This document shows positions 8,856-18,700 of a stretch of 64,000 bases of DNA, piece after piece (positions within the stretch are counted from its first letter, which is position 1; every line of letters begins with the position of its first letter). The stretch comes from an uncultured Flavobacteriaceae bacterium (GTDB lineage: Bacteria; Bacteroidota; Bacteroidia; Flavobacteriales; Flavobacteriaceae): positions 288,335 to 352,334 of the forward strand of contig CANMSH010000005.1 in assembly GCA_947500525.1 (NCBI GenBank), read 5' to 3'. A program made the translations under genes and the position numbers. The notes beneath the pieces were generated by a model. It searched no databases, had not been told where the DNA came from, and saw nothing but the letters and a program-made list of their open reading frames with translations.

Positions 8856-10361
8856 TTATTTTTTTAAGATAAATTCAACTCTACGGTTATTCGCTTTTTC
8901 TTCTGGCGAATTGTTATTATTCACTGGATCACTTTCACCTTTACCAGATGTAGTTAAACGAGATCCATCAATTTTTCTAGCAATTAACGCTTTTTTTACA
9001 GCCTCCGCTCTTCGTTCTGATAATTTTAAATTAGTAGCATCATCTCCGTCAGAATCTGTATGTCCTACGATTTCAAATTTCCAATCTGGGTTATCAATCA
9101 TCATATCCATTACACGTTTCAATACACCGGAAGATTGTGCTTTTAACGTCGCTTTACCAACATCAAATAAAATACCATGTGTAACAAACTTACCATCTGC
9201 AATCACTTGAGCATAAGGCTTACCTCCGCCTTTAGCAATTTTAAAGTTTTTAATGCTCACCACTCTTTTTTGCTTATCACTTTCGTAATAGCTAACAACG
9301 ATTTTACCAATATGAGTTGGCTTCACATCAAATCGCGGAATATTGAGCACTTTTTGCTCATCAAAATACATCTTTAAATACCCTTTATGATAGCTAATCG
9401 CAATATGATGCCAACCATTAAAATTGCGAATTTGATCATATTTACTGGTCTTAAATTGGAATTTTTTGTATTCTATTTCGAAAGGATACCAAGAGCTTAT
9501 AGATATTGGCTGATATAAATTATCGTTAAAAAATATTTCAAAAGCTGATCGTCTATCTTTTGAAACTTTATCAAAATAAATATCAAACTCTATGGTAAAA
9601 GCGTCTGGCAAATATTCTTTCTCTTTAAAGAGTGGCTTGATAGCTGTACCCTGATGGTTGTAAAATAAGAGCACCTTTTCTTTACCAAATCTGGACATCT
9701 CTGCATTACCACTCATCATGTCCCATCTTCTCGGAAAGTCTCCATAGTCATCATCTTGCATATTATCGTAAAAAATAACTTCTTTACCAGGAATGAAATC
9801 ATAACTCATCCAATAGCTAATTGTTTCATCTATTTCCGTTGGTGTCTCATTGGTCGAACTATCGTTATTGGTAGATGTTGTAGTAGAACCTTTAGGTTTT
9901 TTTGAATCAGCTACCGTATCACTCTTTTTCTCTTCTTCATTTTTCTTGGGTTTAGTGGTCAACAATTTCTTTCCAGTTTTCAAACTGTATTTCAATGCCT
10001 TTTTCGCACGATTTATTTGTAAGGTCCCTTTACCTTGCTTTAAGACACCAGCTCCATCTAATGAGGCTATAGCATCTGGCGCTGAAGTCAATACTTCTTG
10101 ACCATCTTCAACAGCGTCAATCAATATTTCATAATCGTCATCTGTTAACGATTTTCCCGCTTCATAGTACCCATCGTATACATATACCTTGTCATATAAA
10201 TTAAATGATTCACGAACAAATCTATCTACACTTGCTATTCCTACACTCGAACTAGGTCTTTTTATTTTTTTTGATTTCTTTTTTTGCGCTTCTAAATTTT
10301 GAACAGGAAGAATAAAACCTAAGGCGAATAGACCTAAGGCTAATTTAAATGTTAGTCTCAT
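8856..10361 (-). CDS. OmpA-family protein with LamG-like domain
   Basis: A 501-residue exported protein that probably links the outer membrane to peptidoglycan. A signal peptide (about 1-25, ending NLEAQ) is followed by a short helical region. A low-complexity Ser/Thr/Asn/Lys linker comes next (about 140-180). A beta-rich concanavalin/LamG-like domain (about 190-385) contains FYDNMQDDDYGDFPRRWDM and the half-site WHHIAISYHKGYLKMYFD. The C-terminal OmpA domain (about 395-501) has EIVGHTDSDG, LSERRAEAV and NRRVEFILK, the residues that bind diaminopimelate peptidoglycan. It is the first gene of a two-gene unit with the TapB-like gene. Confidence 0.88.
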   Translation of the reverse strand: MRLTFKLALGLFALGFILPVQNLEAQKKKSKKIKRPSSSVGIASVDRFVRESFNLYDKVYVYDGYYEAGKSLTDDDYEILIDAVEDGQEVLTSAPDAIASLDGAGVLKQGKGTLQINRAKKALKYSLKTGKKLLTTKPKKNEEEKKSDTVADSKKPKGSTTTSTNNDSSTNETPTEIDETISYWMSYDFIPGKEVIFYDNMQDDDYGDFPRRWDMMSGNAEMSRFGKEKVLLFYNHQGTAIKPLFKEKEYLPDAFTIEFDIYFDKVSKDRRSAFEIFFNDNLYQPISISSWYPFEIEYKKFQFKTSKYDQIRNFNGWHHIAISYHKGYLKMYFDEQKVLNIPRFDVKPTHIGKIVVSYYESDKQKRVVSIKNFKIAKGGGKPYAQVIADGKFVTHGILFDVGKATLKAQSSGVLKRVMDMMIDNPDWKFEIVGHTDSDGDDATNLKLSERRAEAVKKALIARKIDGSRLTTSGKGESDPVNNNNSPEEKANNRRVEFILKK

Positions 10362-10461
10362 ACTATAGTTTTTTGATTAGTGATTTTGATATACCTTGTT
10401 TATATCAAAAACGCTACCAAATTTAACAAAAGAATTTTGTTGTTTCAAAAGCATAAAGATA

Positions 10462-10483
10462 AAAAGGGGAAAAATCCCCTTTT
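10462..10483. terminator. Perfect palindromic hairpin between divergent genes
   Basis: AAAAGGGGA (10462-10470) pairs perfectly with TCCCCTTTT (10475-10483) around an AAAA loop, so it can terminate on either strand. It lies about 100 bp upstream of the OmpA-like start and about 310 bp upstream of the regulator start. It is therefore in leader territory and not behind any gene. Confidence 0.55.
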
Positions 10484-10492
10484 AAATTTCTT

Positions 10493-10555
10493 TTTCATAG
10501 CAATTACAGGTTTCATAGCAAGATTAGGATAAAAAAGCCGTTGTTTTCATAGCAA
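10493..10555. repeat. Three direct copies of TTTCATAGCAA
   Basis: Exact 11-bp copies occur at 10493-10503, 10511-10521 and 10545-10555, with centre distances of 18 and 34 bp. They look like an array of binding sites for a regulator of either divergent gene. This is an inference. Confidence 0.6.
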
Positions 10556-10792
10556 TCTCTTTTTCTTAACTCCTTTAATTACACTGCGAATCTCGGCAAA
10601 GACTCCTATTCTAAAAAGTGCTTTTGTATAGATGGTATAAAATTGTGTATGAATTTCAATTTAACCGTATAAGTTTCTATACAAGCAAAGTATCATTCCT
10701 TTTTTACGATTTATACGTATTTTAGCACAAAGCATACATCATTTTCGCAAACGTTTAGTGCGATCATGTATTTTTGATATAAATAACTCCTA

Positions 10793-11527
10793 ATGATAAA
10801 AGCGGTAATAATTGATGATGAACCTAAGGCAATTCAAGGACTTTCTTGGGAACTATCTAACTTCGATACTGATATAGAAGTCATTGCAACATTTACCGAA
10901 CCCGAAAAAGCACTGTACTACATAAAAAATACAGATATAGATTGTTTGTTTTTAGATGTTGAAATGCCCACCATGGATGGGTTTCAGTTTATTGAAAAAT
11001 TAGACGCAAAAGATTTCGCGATCGTCATAACCACTGCTTATAATGAATACGCCATAAAAGCCTTTAAAAAGGAAGCCATTGATTACTTGTTAAAACCCAT
11101 AGATACCGATGATCTCAGAGAAACAATTGGTAAAATAAAGAAATTCAACGCTAGAACAATCAATAATGATAAGTTTGAAAGAATTTTATTGAATTTTAAT
11201 GAAAAATTAAATCACAAAAAAATAACTATTAATACTGACGGTAAATTAATTTTTTTAGAACCCGATGACATTTTATATGCCGAATCTGATGGAAACTACA
11301 GTACTTTATTTCTACAGAGCAATAAAAAGATAGTAGTGACTAAAAAGTTGAAGGAAGTTGAAATGTTACTTCCTGATAGTTACTTTTTTCGAATCCATAA
11401 TTCTTATATCGTCAATCTTCATAAAATCAAAGAGTTTTTGAAAACCGATGGTTATGTAATACTTGAAAACAATGTGAAAATACCTGTTTCTAGGCAGCGT
11501 AAATCTGATTTTTTGGGAAAATTTTAA
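10793..11527 (+). CDS. LytTR-family response regulator
   Basis: A 244-residue cytoplasmic regulator. The receiver domain (about 1-120) has the acidic pair D8-D9, the phospho-acceptor D55 in FLDVEMP, and the conserved Lys in LLKPID. The LytTR DNA-binding domain (about 140-242) carries DILYAESDGNYSTLFL and SYFFRIHNSYIVNL. It is followed 9 bp later by a histidine kinase, its obvious partner. The target genes are not known; autoregulation or control of the divergent OmpA-like gene is plausible. Confidence 0.94.
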   Translation: MIKAVIIDDEPKAIQGLSWELSNFDTDIEVIATFTEPEKALYYIKNTDIDCLFLDVEMPTMDGFQFIEKLDAKDFAIVITTAYNEYAIKAFKKEAIDYLLKPIDTDDLRETIGKIKKFNARTINNDKFERILLNFNEKLNHKKITINTDGKLIFLEPDDILYAESDGNYSTLFLQSNKKIVVTKKLKEVEMLLPDSYFFRIHNSYIVNLHKIKEFLKTDGYVILENNVKIPVSRQRKSDFLGKF

Positions 11528-11536
11528 AGGCTAAAC

Positions 11537-13462
11537 ATGAAAAAAATCAGTTATTTCATATTAATTACTTTTCTTTTTACCGCAGTTATGCATGGGCAAA
11601 AAGAAGAATTTACCGTTGATGACAGTATAGATAGTATATTAAAAATTAGACCTACTACCTATAAAGAGATAAATGATATCATACGCTATTATAAAAGAGA
11701 TACTACAAAGCTTAAATATATTATTGAAAAATTTGAAGATGCTAATTATTTAGTTGGTAAAACCTATACCTTAAATATTTTAGGTATCCGGTATAGAAAC
11801 TATTCTAATTACAACAAAGCCATAAAAATACATCAAGAGGCCCTTGATGTTGCCAAACAAGCTGAGAGTATAGAATTTAGAGTGTTTAGTCTTAATATGC
11901 TTGGTGTTGATTACCGAAAAATGGAAGCTAACAGAACGGCCTTAGATTACAATCAAGAGGCATTAGCATTGGCCGAAACCGTTGAGAATCCGGGTTTAGG
12001 TTTACGTCGAAGTATCTCTGTATCTCATAATAGCATGGGGAACATATATATATTGTTGAAACAATATGAATTGGGTATCGAACAATTGAAAATGTCTCAA
12101 GAAATTGAAAAAAGCATTAATAATACCATTGGTTTAGCCATTAACAATCAAAATATAGGATACGCCAAAGAAGCCATGGGCAATTTGAATGAGGCCTTAA
12201 AACATTTTGAAGAATCTCTTGATATTAATGTAAAAATGAATAATAGCTTAGGCGAAATTATTTGTAATAGTAGTATTGCACGCATTTTTATAAAGCAAGG
12301 CAAACCAAATGAAGCTTTACAACTTATCAATAAAAATTTACCCAAAGCCATTAAATTAAATAATAAAGATTATCTCTCTTCTGAATATATCTACTTAGGA
12401 TGGGCACAAACTAATGTAGGACAATATAATGCCGCTGAAAAGAATTTGCAAAAGGGCTTGGCAATGGCAAAAAAGTATAATTTGCCATCTACTATTGTAG
12501 AAGCTTACACACACTTATCTGAACTTGCAGAGGCAAAGAATGATTATAAAAACAGTTTAGAATATTATAGACTTGCAGATGAAATAGATAAAGAAATTTC
12601 TAGCGATCGTACTACTCAGTACGTAAACGATCTTATCATAAAATATGACAGCGAAAAAAAGAATAATCAAATTGAAGTACTTGCGAAACAAAACGAAATT
12701 GCAACACTTAATTATTCTAAAAACCGCAATATTTATTTAATTTCATTAATCTCGCTAAGCTTATTATGCTTGGTTTTTTATTTTATTTATCGCCAGCGTT
12801 TTTTGAAAAAAGAGAAACGAATTTTGACATTAGAACAAGATCTTTTGCGTATTCAAATGAATCCACATTTCATATTCAATGCGCTGAATTCAATCAAGCT
12901 GTATATTATTAACAATGAACAAAAAAACGCTGTTCACTATTTAAACAAATTTTCTAAACTTATTCGTAAAATATTGGACGCATCTGCAGTTAAAGAGATA
13001 AGTTTGGCAGAAGAGTTAGAAACAATGGATCTCTATATGAGTATTGAAAATATTCGATTCTCGAATGAAATCCAACATGAAACAGTAGTAGATCCTTCTA
13101 TTAATCTCGACACTATTAAAGTACCTCCTTTGGTATTACAGCCCTTCTTAGAAAACTCTATTTGGCATGGCCTATCATCAAAAAAAGGATCAAAGAAAAT
13201 ATTAATTTCTGTGAACCAATCGAATAACGAATTTATCGAAATAAGTATCGAAGATAATGGTATTGGCCGTACTGAATCTGCAAAAATAAAAGCAGATAAA
13301 GTAATTCATAGAAAATCGATTGGTATTCATTTAACAAAAGAGAGACTTAGCAATTTTGTTAAAAATTTCCAACACTCTTTCTCACTAACCTATGATGATT
13401 TAACAGATACAGAAAATAAAGCTTCTGGTACTAAATTAACACTACAAATACCATTGTATTAA
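11537..13462 (+). CDS. TPR-containing LytS-type sensor histidine kinase
   Basis: A 641-residue kinase expected to phosphorylate the regulator just upstream. Residues 1-20 form a signal peptide ending MHGQ. About six or seven tetratricopeptide repeats (about 60-360), for example AIKIHQEALDVAKQAES and ALKHFEESLDINVKM, form the periplasmic sensor. A transmembrane helix (about 398-416, NIYLISLISLSLLCLVFYF) follows. The His_kinase domain holds the phospho-acceptor His in IQMNPHFIFNALNSIKLY. The HATPase region has VLQPFLENSIWHGL and EDNGIGR. This TPR-LytS architecture is common in Bacteroidota. Confidence 0.93.
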   Translation: MKKISYFILITFLFTAVMHGQKEEFTVDDSIDSILKIRPTTYKEINDIIRYYKRDTTKLKYIIEKFEDANYLVGKTYTLNILGIRYRNYSNYNKAIKIHQEALDVAKQAESIEFRVFSLNMLGVDYRKMEANRTALDYNQEALALAETVENPGLGLRRSISVSHNSMGNIYILLKQYELGIEQLKMSQEIEKSINNTIGLAINNQNIGYAKEAMGNLNEALKHFEESLDINVKMNNSLGEIICNSSIARIFIKQGKPNEALQLINKNLPKAIKLNNKDYLSSEYIYLGWAQTNVGQYNAAEKNLQKGLAMAKKYNLPSTIVEAYTHLSELAEAKNDYKNSLEYYRLADEIDKEISSDRTTQYVNDLIIKYDSEKKNNQIEVLAKQNEIATLNYSKNRNIYLISLISLSLLCLVFYFIYRQRFLKKEKRILTLEQDLLRIQMNPHFIFNALNSIKLYIINNEQKNAVHYLNKFSKLIRKILDASAVKEISLAEELETMDLYMSIENIRFSNEIQHETVVDPSINLDTIKVPPLVLQPFLENSIWHGLSSKKGSKKILISVNQSNNEFIEISIEDNGIGRTESAKIKADKVIHRKSIGIHLTKERLSNFVKNFQHSFSLTYDDLTDTENKASGTKLTLQIPLY

Positions 13463-13467
13463 TAATT

Positions 13468-13707
13468 CTAAGCACTTCGCCTACCATTCCCTTTTATCGA
13501 AAATGAAGTTAAATTACTCATGTTAAGTTTTGATTTTTTTTGCACTCCTTTCATTAAATCATTTAGACAATAGCTAATAACGAGTATGGCCTCAAAAAAA
13601 AATAAAATCCAAACATTTAATTCTTTGATTAATTTACCAATAGTTTCAGCAAATAACGCCAGTATATTTACAAATAGTAGTACGATTAAAACAGCAAAAG
13701 TTTTCAT
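13468..13707 (-). CDS. Small hypothetical membrane protein
   Basis: A possible 79-residue protein starting MKTFAVLIVLLFVNILALF, with two hydrophobic segments (about 3-20 and 30-50) and a basic C-terminus ending KGNGRRSA. No family is recognised. It converges with the kinase gene, the stops being 5 bp apart, and no other frame in this stretch is better. The hydrophobic pattern supports it, but it may be spurious. Confidence 0.4.
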   Translation of the reverse strand: MKTFAVLIVLLFVNILALFAETIGKLIKELNVWILFFFEAILVISYCLNDLMKGVQKKSKLNMSNLTSFSIKGNGRRSA

Positions 13708-13805
13708 AGCTTTTTTAGGTAAAAGTACTTCGACTGATGATAAATGTCAATAGGGAAAATCCCTGTTTATGATCGTGTTTTTCCTATAAATTTCGTAGAC
13801 TTCCC

Positions 13806-14405
13806 CTAAAAATCAAATTGTAATTGCTCTGATAAAAGCCGAAATGATTTTCTATGATATTCGGTAATCCCGTGGTTACGAATGGCCTCTCTGTGCTCTT
13901 TGGTGGGATAGCCTTTATTTTTCTTCCAATTGTAATACGTATGTTCGTTATGAATTTTTGCCATATATAAATCTCGATACGTTTTTGCCAATACTGATGC
14001 TGCCGCAATACTTAAATATTTACTATCTCCCTTTACAATAGTTTCATATGGAATTTCTCCCAAGGGTTTGAATTTATTCCCATCTACAATAATGAATTCA
14101 GCCATTTTATCTAGTTTCCTGATAGATTTATGCATCGCTAAAATAGACGCATTTAAAATGTTAATTTCATCAATTTCTTGTTGCCAAACAAAATCTACAG
14201 CATAACTAATTGCATTCTTTTCGATAAAAGGTTTTAACTCAAATCTTTGCTTTTCACTTAGTTGTTTTGAATCGTTCAAAAAAGGGTGTTCGAAATCTTT
14301 TGGTAATATGACCGCAGCGGCTACCACAGGTCCTGCCAAACAACCTCTACCGGCTTCATCTGTACCGGCTTCTAATGCATATCCTGAAAAATTAGCTTTC
14401 AACAT
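13806..14405 (-). CDS. rnhB: Ribonuclease HII
   Basis: RNase HII cuts RNA in RNA-DNA hybrids and single ribonucleotides in DNA. I start it at the ATG at 14405 ([14 protein letters not shown]), giving 199 residues. The in-frame GTG at 14408 adds only one residue. Signature acids are visible: D16-E17 in [13 protein letters not shown], the Asp in FLNDSKQLS, and the one in FIIVDGNKF. The C-terminal half has [15 protein letters not shown], the usual rnhB block. It lies between the kinase region and a porin gene on the opposite strand. Confidence 0.96.
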   Translation of the reverse strand: MLKANFSGYALEAGTDEAGRGCLAGPVVAAAVILPKDFEHPFLNDSKQLSEKQRFELKPFIEKNAISYAVDFVWQQEIDEINILNASILAMHKSIRKLDKMAEFIIVDGNKFKPLGEIPYETIVKGDSKYLSIAAASVLAKTYRDLYMAKIHNEHTYYNWKKNKGYPTKEHREAIRNHGITEYHRKSFRLLSEQLQFDF

Positions 14406-14508
14406 CACGTAACAATATCAAATGTACTTTAAATGTTAAAATACTTATCAAAATTTTGGCAAAAATTATGCAACAAATATTTTACCTTTGCCATCAATCA
14501 TTTTTTTC

Positions 14509-16491
14509 ATGCAACAAAGGCTTTTTCTCTTTATCTTTTTTTCTCTGTTCATGCTAACTGGACAAGGACAAGATAGGCTTTCGAAAGATGATAGAGATCG
14601 TGTTCAAGATCCTTTTAACAGAACCGAAAAAGATTCTTCGCGCTTTGGAAAAGAAAAGTACATCGCTTTAAGCGGAAAAACCGTCTACACAGATTATAAG
14701 GTCATCTCATATAAAAATGATACTACCTATATCGATACGACGCTCTCAATGCGGAAAAATTTCAAGTTTAACTATATCCGTAAAGATGATTTTGAATTAT
14801 TACCATTTCATAATCAAGGGCAAACATTTAATAATTTAGGTTATACATTTGACGAAGCTAGTTTGTATCCATCAACAGGAGCTCGAGCGATGCATTTTAA
14901 TTTTTATGATGTGGCAGATGTTAACTATTACCATGTCCCTACGCCCACGACAGAATTAGCCTACCGGTCAGGTTTAGAACAGGGGCAATTTTTAGATGCT
15001 TTATTCACCTTTAATACTTCTAAAAGGTTTAATGGTTCAATTGCATACAAAGGATTACGGTCATTAGGTAAATATAGAACTGCCTTGAGTAGTCATGGAA
15101 ATATGAGAATTACATTTAATTATCGAACCAGTACTGATAGTTATAACATTCGTGGTCATATAGTTGCTCAAGATTTGGCAAATGATCAAAATGGCGGACT
15201 TACTCCAGCCTCTGTCGTCGCTTTTGAATCAAATGATCCAAACTTTAAAGATCGGGCACGCTTAGAAACTAATTTTAACGATGCTACCAGTTTACTCAGA
15301 GGAAATAGGTACTTTTTAGAACATGATTATAAATTATGGCAACAAAAAGATAGTCTAGATAGAACCATAGGATATTTGAAATTTGGTAATATTATTAATT
15401 ATCAGAGAAAGCATTATGGCTATAACCAAACGAGCACGAATGCTCTATTTGGAGATGCTTTTAATACATCGGTCAATGATAATGTAGATCATTTGACACT
15501 AAATGCGCAAGCCTATGTAGCTTTAAAGTCATCAGTTGTATTAGGAGAAGTGAAATTTAAAACAGATTATTACGATCATACATATGGCTATAATAGTGTG
15601 AAATCTATAGGCGGTGTATTTATTCCACAAAATTTAAAAGAAAATAGTATTGCCGTAGGTGGGGAATGGAAAACGAAACTTAAAAAATTTAATATTGATG
15701 CAGATGCTTCCACTATTCTAGCAGGTGATCTTACCGGAAATTATGTGAAAGCCTCTGCAAGTTTCAAACAAGATAGTTTATTCATGTTTCAAGGAACTTT
15801 CTTAACAAATACCAAATCTCCAAATTTAAATTTTAGATTGAATCAAAGTAATTATTTGGCCTATAATTGGTTTGAAAATTTACAAAACGAAAGTACTCGA
15901 AGTCTTATATTCGACCTCAAGTCGGATAAATTATTGAATGCACATGTGCAAGTTACTCAAATTGATAACTATACATATTTTAGTGATACTATTACTGCAC
16001 AAGGTCAACCAAAACCCTTACAAGCGCCAATTACCGTTAACTATTTAAAGGCTAAAGTATCTAAAGATTTTAAGTTAGGTAAATTCGGATTTGATAATTC
16101 GATCATGTATCAAAGAGTTGCTCAGGGTGAATCTTTTTTGAGGGTGCCAGAACTAGTAACAAGAAACTCTTTATATTTTGCTGATCATTTATTCAAAGGA
16201 GATCCGCTATATTTAGAAGCTGGTGTTACCTTAAAATATTTCACCAAGTATTATGCAAATAGTTATAATCCAGTGCTTTCTGAGTTTCATTTACAAAACG
16301 AACAAGAAATAGGTGGGTATCCTGTTCTTGATTTCTTTATCAATGCCCAAATTCAGCGTACTCGGTTGTATTTTAAATTCGAACATTTTAATTCAGGTTT
16401 CGGAGATACAAGTGATTACTATTCGGCTCCTAATAATCCTTATCGCGATTTTTCGTTTCGTTTTGGGGTTGTTTGGAACTTCTTTATTTAG
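14509..16491 (+). CDS. Putative outer-membrane porin (Bacteroidota family)
   Basis: A 660-residue predicted beta-barrel. I start at the ATG at 14509 (MQQRLFLFIFFSLFMLTGQG, a clear signal peptide), not the TTG at 14488. After a charged N-terminus comes SMRKNFKFNYIRKDDFELLPF followed by GQTFNNLGYTF, blocks I recall from the Bacteroidota putative-porin family. The rest is alternating polar and aromatic strands, and the chain ends in Phe-rich FRFGVVWNFFI, typical of outer-membrane barrels. The substrate is unknown. Its stop overlaps the stop of the convergent NhaC gene by 4 bp. Confidence 0.82.
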   Translation: MQQRLFLFIFFSLFMLTGQGQDRLSKDDRDRVQDPFNRTEKDSSRFGKEKYIALSGKTVYTDYKVISYKNDTTYIDTTLSMRKNFKFNYIRKDDFELLPFHNQGQTFNNLGYTFDEASLYPSTGARAMHFNFYDVADVNYYHVPTPTTELAYRSGLEQGQFLDALFTFNTSKRFNGSIAYKGLRSLGKYRTALSSHGNMRITFNYRTSTDSYNIRGHIVAQDLANDQNGGLTPASVVAFESNDPNFKDRARLETNFNDATSLLRGNRYFLEHDYKLWQQKDSLDRTIGYLKFGNIINYQRKHYGYNQTSTNALFGDAFNTSVNDNVDHLTLNAQAYVALKSSVVLGEVKFKTDYYDHTYGYNSVKSIGGVFIPQNLKENSIAVGGEWKTKLKKFNIDADASTILAGDLTGNYVKASASFKQDSLFMFQGTFLTNTKSPNLNFRLNQSNYLAYNWFENLQNESTRSLIFDLKSDKLLNAHVQVTQIDNYTYFSDTITAQGQPKPLQAPITVNYLKAKVSKDFKLGKFGFDNSIMYQRVAQGESFLRVPELVTRNSLYFADHLFKGDPLYLEAGVTLKYFTKYYANSYNPVLSEFHLQNEQEIGGYPVLDFFINAQIQRTRLYFKFEHFNSGFGDTSDYYSAPNNPYRDFSFRFGVVWNFFI

Positions 16492-17987
16492 GCTTTTTCT
16501 AAGGTACCTGTAAGTTGTTTTATTTTTATATGGAATCCTGCAAAAAGCAATGTCATCATTGGGCTCATCCAATTAAAAATTGCATAGAAAGCATAATCTA
16601 CAACAGGTACTCCTAATACCCCACTATGATATGCACCACAGGTATTCCACGGTATTAGTACCGACGTCACAGTACCCGAATCTTCTAAGGTTCTACTTAA
16701 GTTTTCGGGCGCTAACCCTTTGTCTTTATAGGCCTTCTTAAACATTTTACCAGGTACTACAATAGCCAGATATTGATCTGATGCTGTCGCATTCAATGCT
16801 AAACAACTTGCTACAGTACTTGCGAACAATCCAAAAGTAGAAGTCGCCATTTTGAGTAGTGCCTTCGTAATTCGAGATAAGGCCCCAATTGCGTCCATCA
16901 CCCCCCCAAAAACCATCGCACAAACAATCAACCAAATTGTACCCAACATCCCTTTCATACCACCCGCAGAGAATAAATCATTTAATTCTTTACTAGATGT
17001 TTCAACCGAAGAATCTACTGTCATCGCATTCATTACCCCTTTATATGCTGAGTTAAAATTTAAGGATTCTGCACCCGCAACTTTAGTAACAATATCTGGT
17101 TGTGCAATTATGGCTGTAATAGCTCCTAAAAGTGTCCCTATCATTAAAGCAATTAATGGTGGTGTTTTTTTTACAATCATTGCAATAACGGCTACTGGAA
17201 CAATGAATAACCACGGACCAATATTAAAAGCCGCATCAATTGCAATTAATTTATCAGAAATATCGGGACTACCGGTAGTCTCGATATTGAGACCAATGAT
17301 AATAAAGATAATTAGCGTCACAACTATCGTCGGCACAGTAGTATAGGTCATATATTTTATATGGTCAAATAATTCACCTCCCGCCATTGCTGGTGCCAAA
17401 TTTGTGGTATCACTTAAAGGCGACATTTTATCACCAAAATAAGAACCTGATAGCACTGCTCCTGCGGTCATCCCTAAAGAGATTCCTAAGGTTTCACCTA
17501 TACCTATCAAGGCAATACCAACTGTTGCTGCCGTTGTCCAGGAACTCCCTGTTGCAATTGAAATTATTGCACAAATTATGACACAAGCTGCCAAAAATAT
17601 AGTAGGATTTAAAATTTGCAATCCGTAATAAATCATTGACGGTATAATGCCGCTAATTAACCAAGTTCCTGCTAAGGCACCTACCATCAGTAAAATGAGT
17701 AATGCCCCAGTAGTTGACTTCACATTCTCTGCCACTTCTTCGATCATTCTTTTGTACGAAACCTTGTTTCGAAACCCAACTATTGCAGCCACGGCGGCTC
17801 CCAGTAACAAAATAAACTGATTGCTTCCACTGAGTGCATCATCACCATAAACGAAAAATACATTATAAAATAACATTCCTACCAAAGCGAATATAGGAAT
17901 CAAAGCCTCCCAAATATTTAACTCTTTGTTATCAATAATCTTTTGATCATCAATCTGAATTTCGGAAATGTTATCTTTTTTTGACAT
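16488..17987 (-). CDS. nhaC: Na+/H+ antiporter, NhaC family
   Basis: An inner-membrane sodium:proton exchanger of 499 residues. I choose the ATG at 17987 (MSKKDNISEIQ), because the longer form needs a TTG at 18038 and adds an implausible hydrophobic leader. About 11-13 hydrophobic segments are visible. Family blocks include IATGSSWTTAATVGIALIG, SGSYFGDKMSPLSDTTNLAP and TVTSVLIPWNTCGAYHSGVLG. A related arginine/ornithine-type antiporter cannot be excluded, but NhaC fits best. It is monocistronic and convergent with the putative porin, the two ORFs overlapping by 4 bp. Confidence 0.9.
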   Translation of the reverse strand: MSKKDNISEIQIDDQKIIDNKELNIWEALIPIFALVGMLFYNVFFVYGDDALSGSNQFILLLGAAVAAIVGFRNKVSYKRMIEEVAENVKSTTGALLILLMVGALAGTWLISGIIPSMIYYGLQILNPTIFLAACVIICAIISIATGSSWTTAATVGIALIGIGETLGISLGMTAGAVLSGSYFGDKMSPLSDTTNLAPAMAGGELFDHIKYMTYTTVPTIVVTLIIFIIIGLNIETTGSPDISDKLIAIDAAFNIGPWLFIVPVAVIAMIVKKTPPLIALMIGTLLGAITAIIAQPDIVTKVAGAESLNFNSAYKGVMNAMTVDSSVETSSKELNDLFSAGGMKGMLGTIWLIVCAMVFGGVMDAIGALSRITKALLKMATSTFGLFASTVASCLALNATASDQYLAIVVPGKMFKKAYKDKGLAPENLSRTLEDSGTVTSVLIPWNTCGAYHSGVLGVPVVDYAFYAIFNWMSPMMTLLFAGFHIKIKQLTGTLEKA

Positions 17988-18127
17988 AGGGTGCTTTTTA
18001 ATAGTTGTAATGATACAAAGAAATATAAAACTATGCAACGAACACTATCTTGGTTTTTAGTAAATGACAGTACTCCCTTTTAAAAATTTATCGTTAATTT
18101 TACTTCATAACTTAAACTTGATATATA

Positions 18128-18697
18128 ATGAAAAAATCTATTTTTTACTTTTTACTTGGAGCTTTTGTACTTAGCACAATTGCTTTTGTAGATGTTAAGA
18201 ATTCGAATGCAGAAATTGAAGCTTATGTTGAGCTTTTAAACGGAACAAAAGATTATACACTTGAACTTTTAGAAGCGATGCCAGCAGATAAATACACTTT
18301 TAGACCTCATGACTCCATTCGAAGTTTTGGAGAGCAAATGGCGCATTTAGGCATGTCTACGAAGTTTTTGACAAGTATTTTTATTAAAAACGGAGCATTA
18401 CCTTCACAAGAAGACTTTGCAAAATTTGATGCCTTAGAAAAGAAAACTGCAACTTCTAAAGAAGCCGTTATAAAAGCTGTTACTGAGGGATTAGATGATA
18501 TGATTGCTGCATACAAAAGTATGACTGCAGAAACTATGAAAGAAAAATTTACAGTTTTCTTTGATCCGAAGCAACCTAAATTCGAAAAAGAAAAAGGGTT
18601 TAAATTCATTAATGATCACCTTATTCATCATCGAGGTCAAGCCTTAGTTGCCCTTCGAATGCAAGGAATTAAAGCACCAGCTTACAGATTATATTAA
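18128..18697 (+). CDS. Exported DinB-family protein
   Basis: A 189-residue protein. A signal peptide or membrane anchor (about 1-20) is followed by a DinB/YfiT-like four-helix bundle (about 35-189). The family's metal-binding histidines are seen in FGEQMAHLGMSTKFL and in LIHHRGQALVALRMQG. The TFRPHDSIRSFGEQ segment is the standard start of this fold. DinB-like proteins are often thiol-dependent or metal-dependent transferases, but the function here is unknown. A bidirectional terminator follows, and it converges with the NagX-like gene. Confidence 0.85.
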   Translation: MKKSIFYFLLGAFVLSTIAFVDVKNSNAEIEAYVELLNGTKDYTLELLEAMPADKYTFRPHDSIRSFGEQMAHLGMSTKFLTSIFIKNGALPSQEDFAKFDALEKKTATSKEAVIKAVTEGLDDMIAAYKSMTAETMKEKFTVFFDPKQPKFEKEKGFKFINDHLIHHRGQALVALRMQGIKAPAYRLY

Positions 18698-18700
18698 AAC

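Larger units (their letters stand above)
10362..10792. promoter_or_regulatory. Divergent intergenic region, 431 bp
   Basis: No gene is seen here. It separates the leftward OmpA-like gene from the rightward LytTR regulator. It holds a strong GC hairpin (10462-10483), three copies of an 11-bp repeat (10493-10555), and a TATTTTTG -7-type element (10769-10776), 16 bp before the regulator ATG. The sequence just left of that element contains an AAACGTTT palindrome (10749-10756). No -33 TTTG is found at the usual distance. Confidence 0.55.

Noticed and set aside
10749..10756. AAACGTTT palindrome before the LytTR regulator
   Set aside because: Only eight bases are symmetric, so chance is likely; not comparable to the 18-bp palindrome upstream of susC.
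13748..13767. Short hairpin around GGGA/TCCC between a small ORF and rnhB
   Set aside because: Only a few base pairs are present, with no T-tract; too weak to call.
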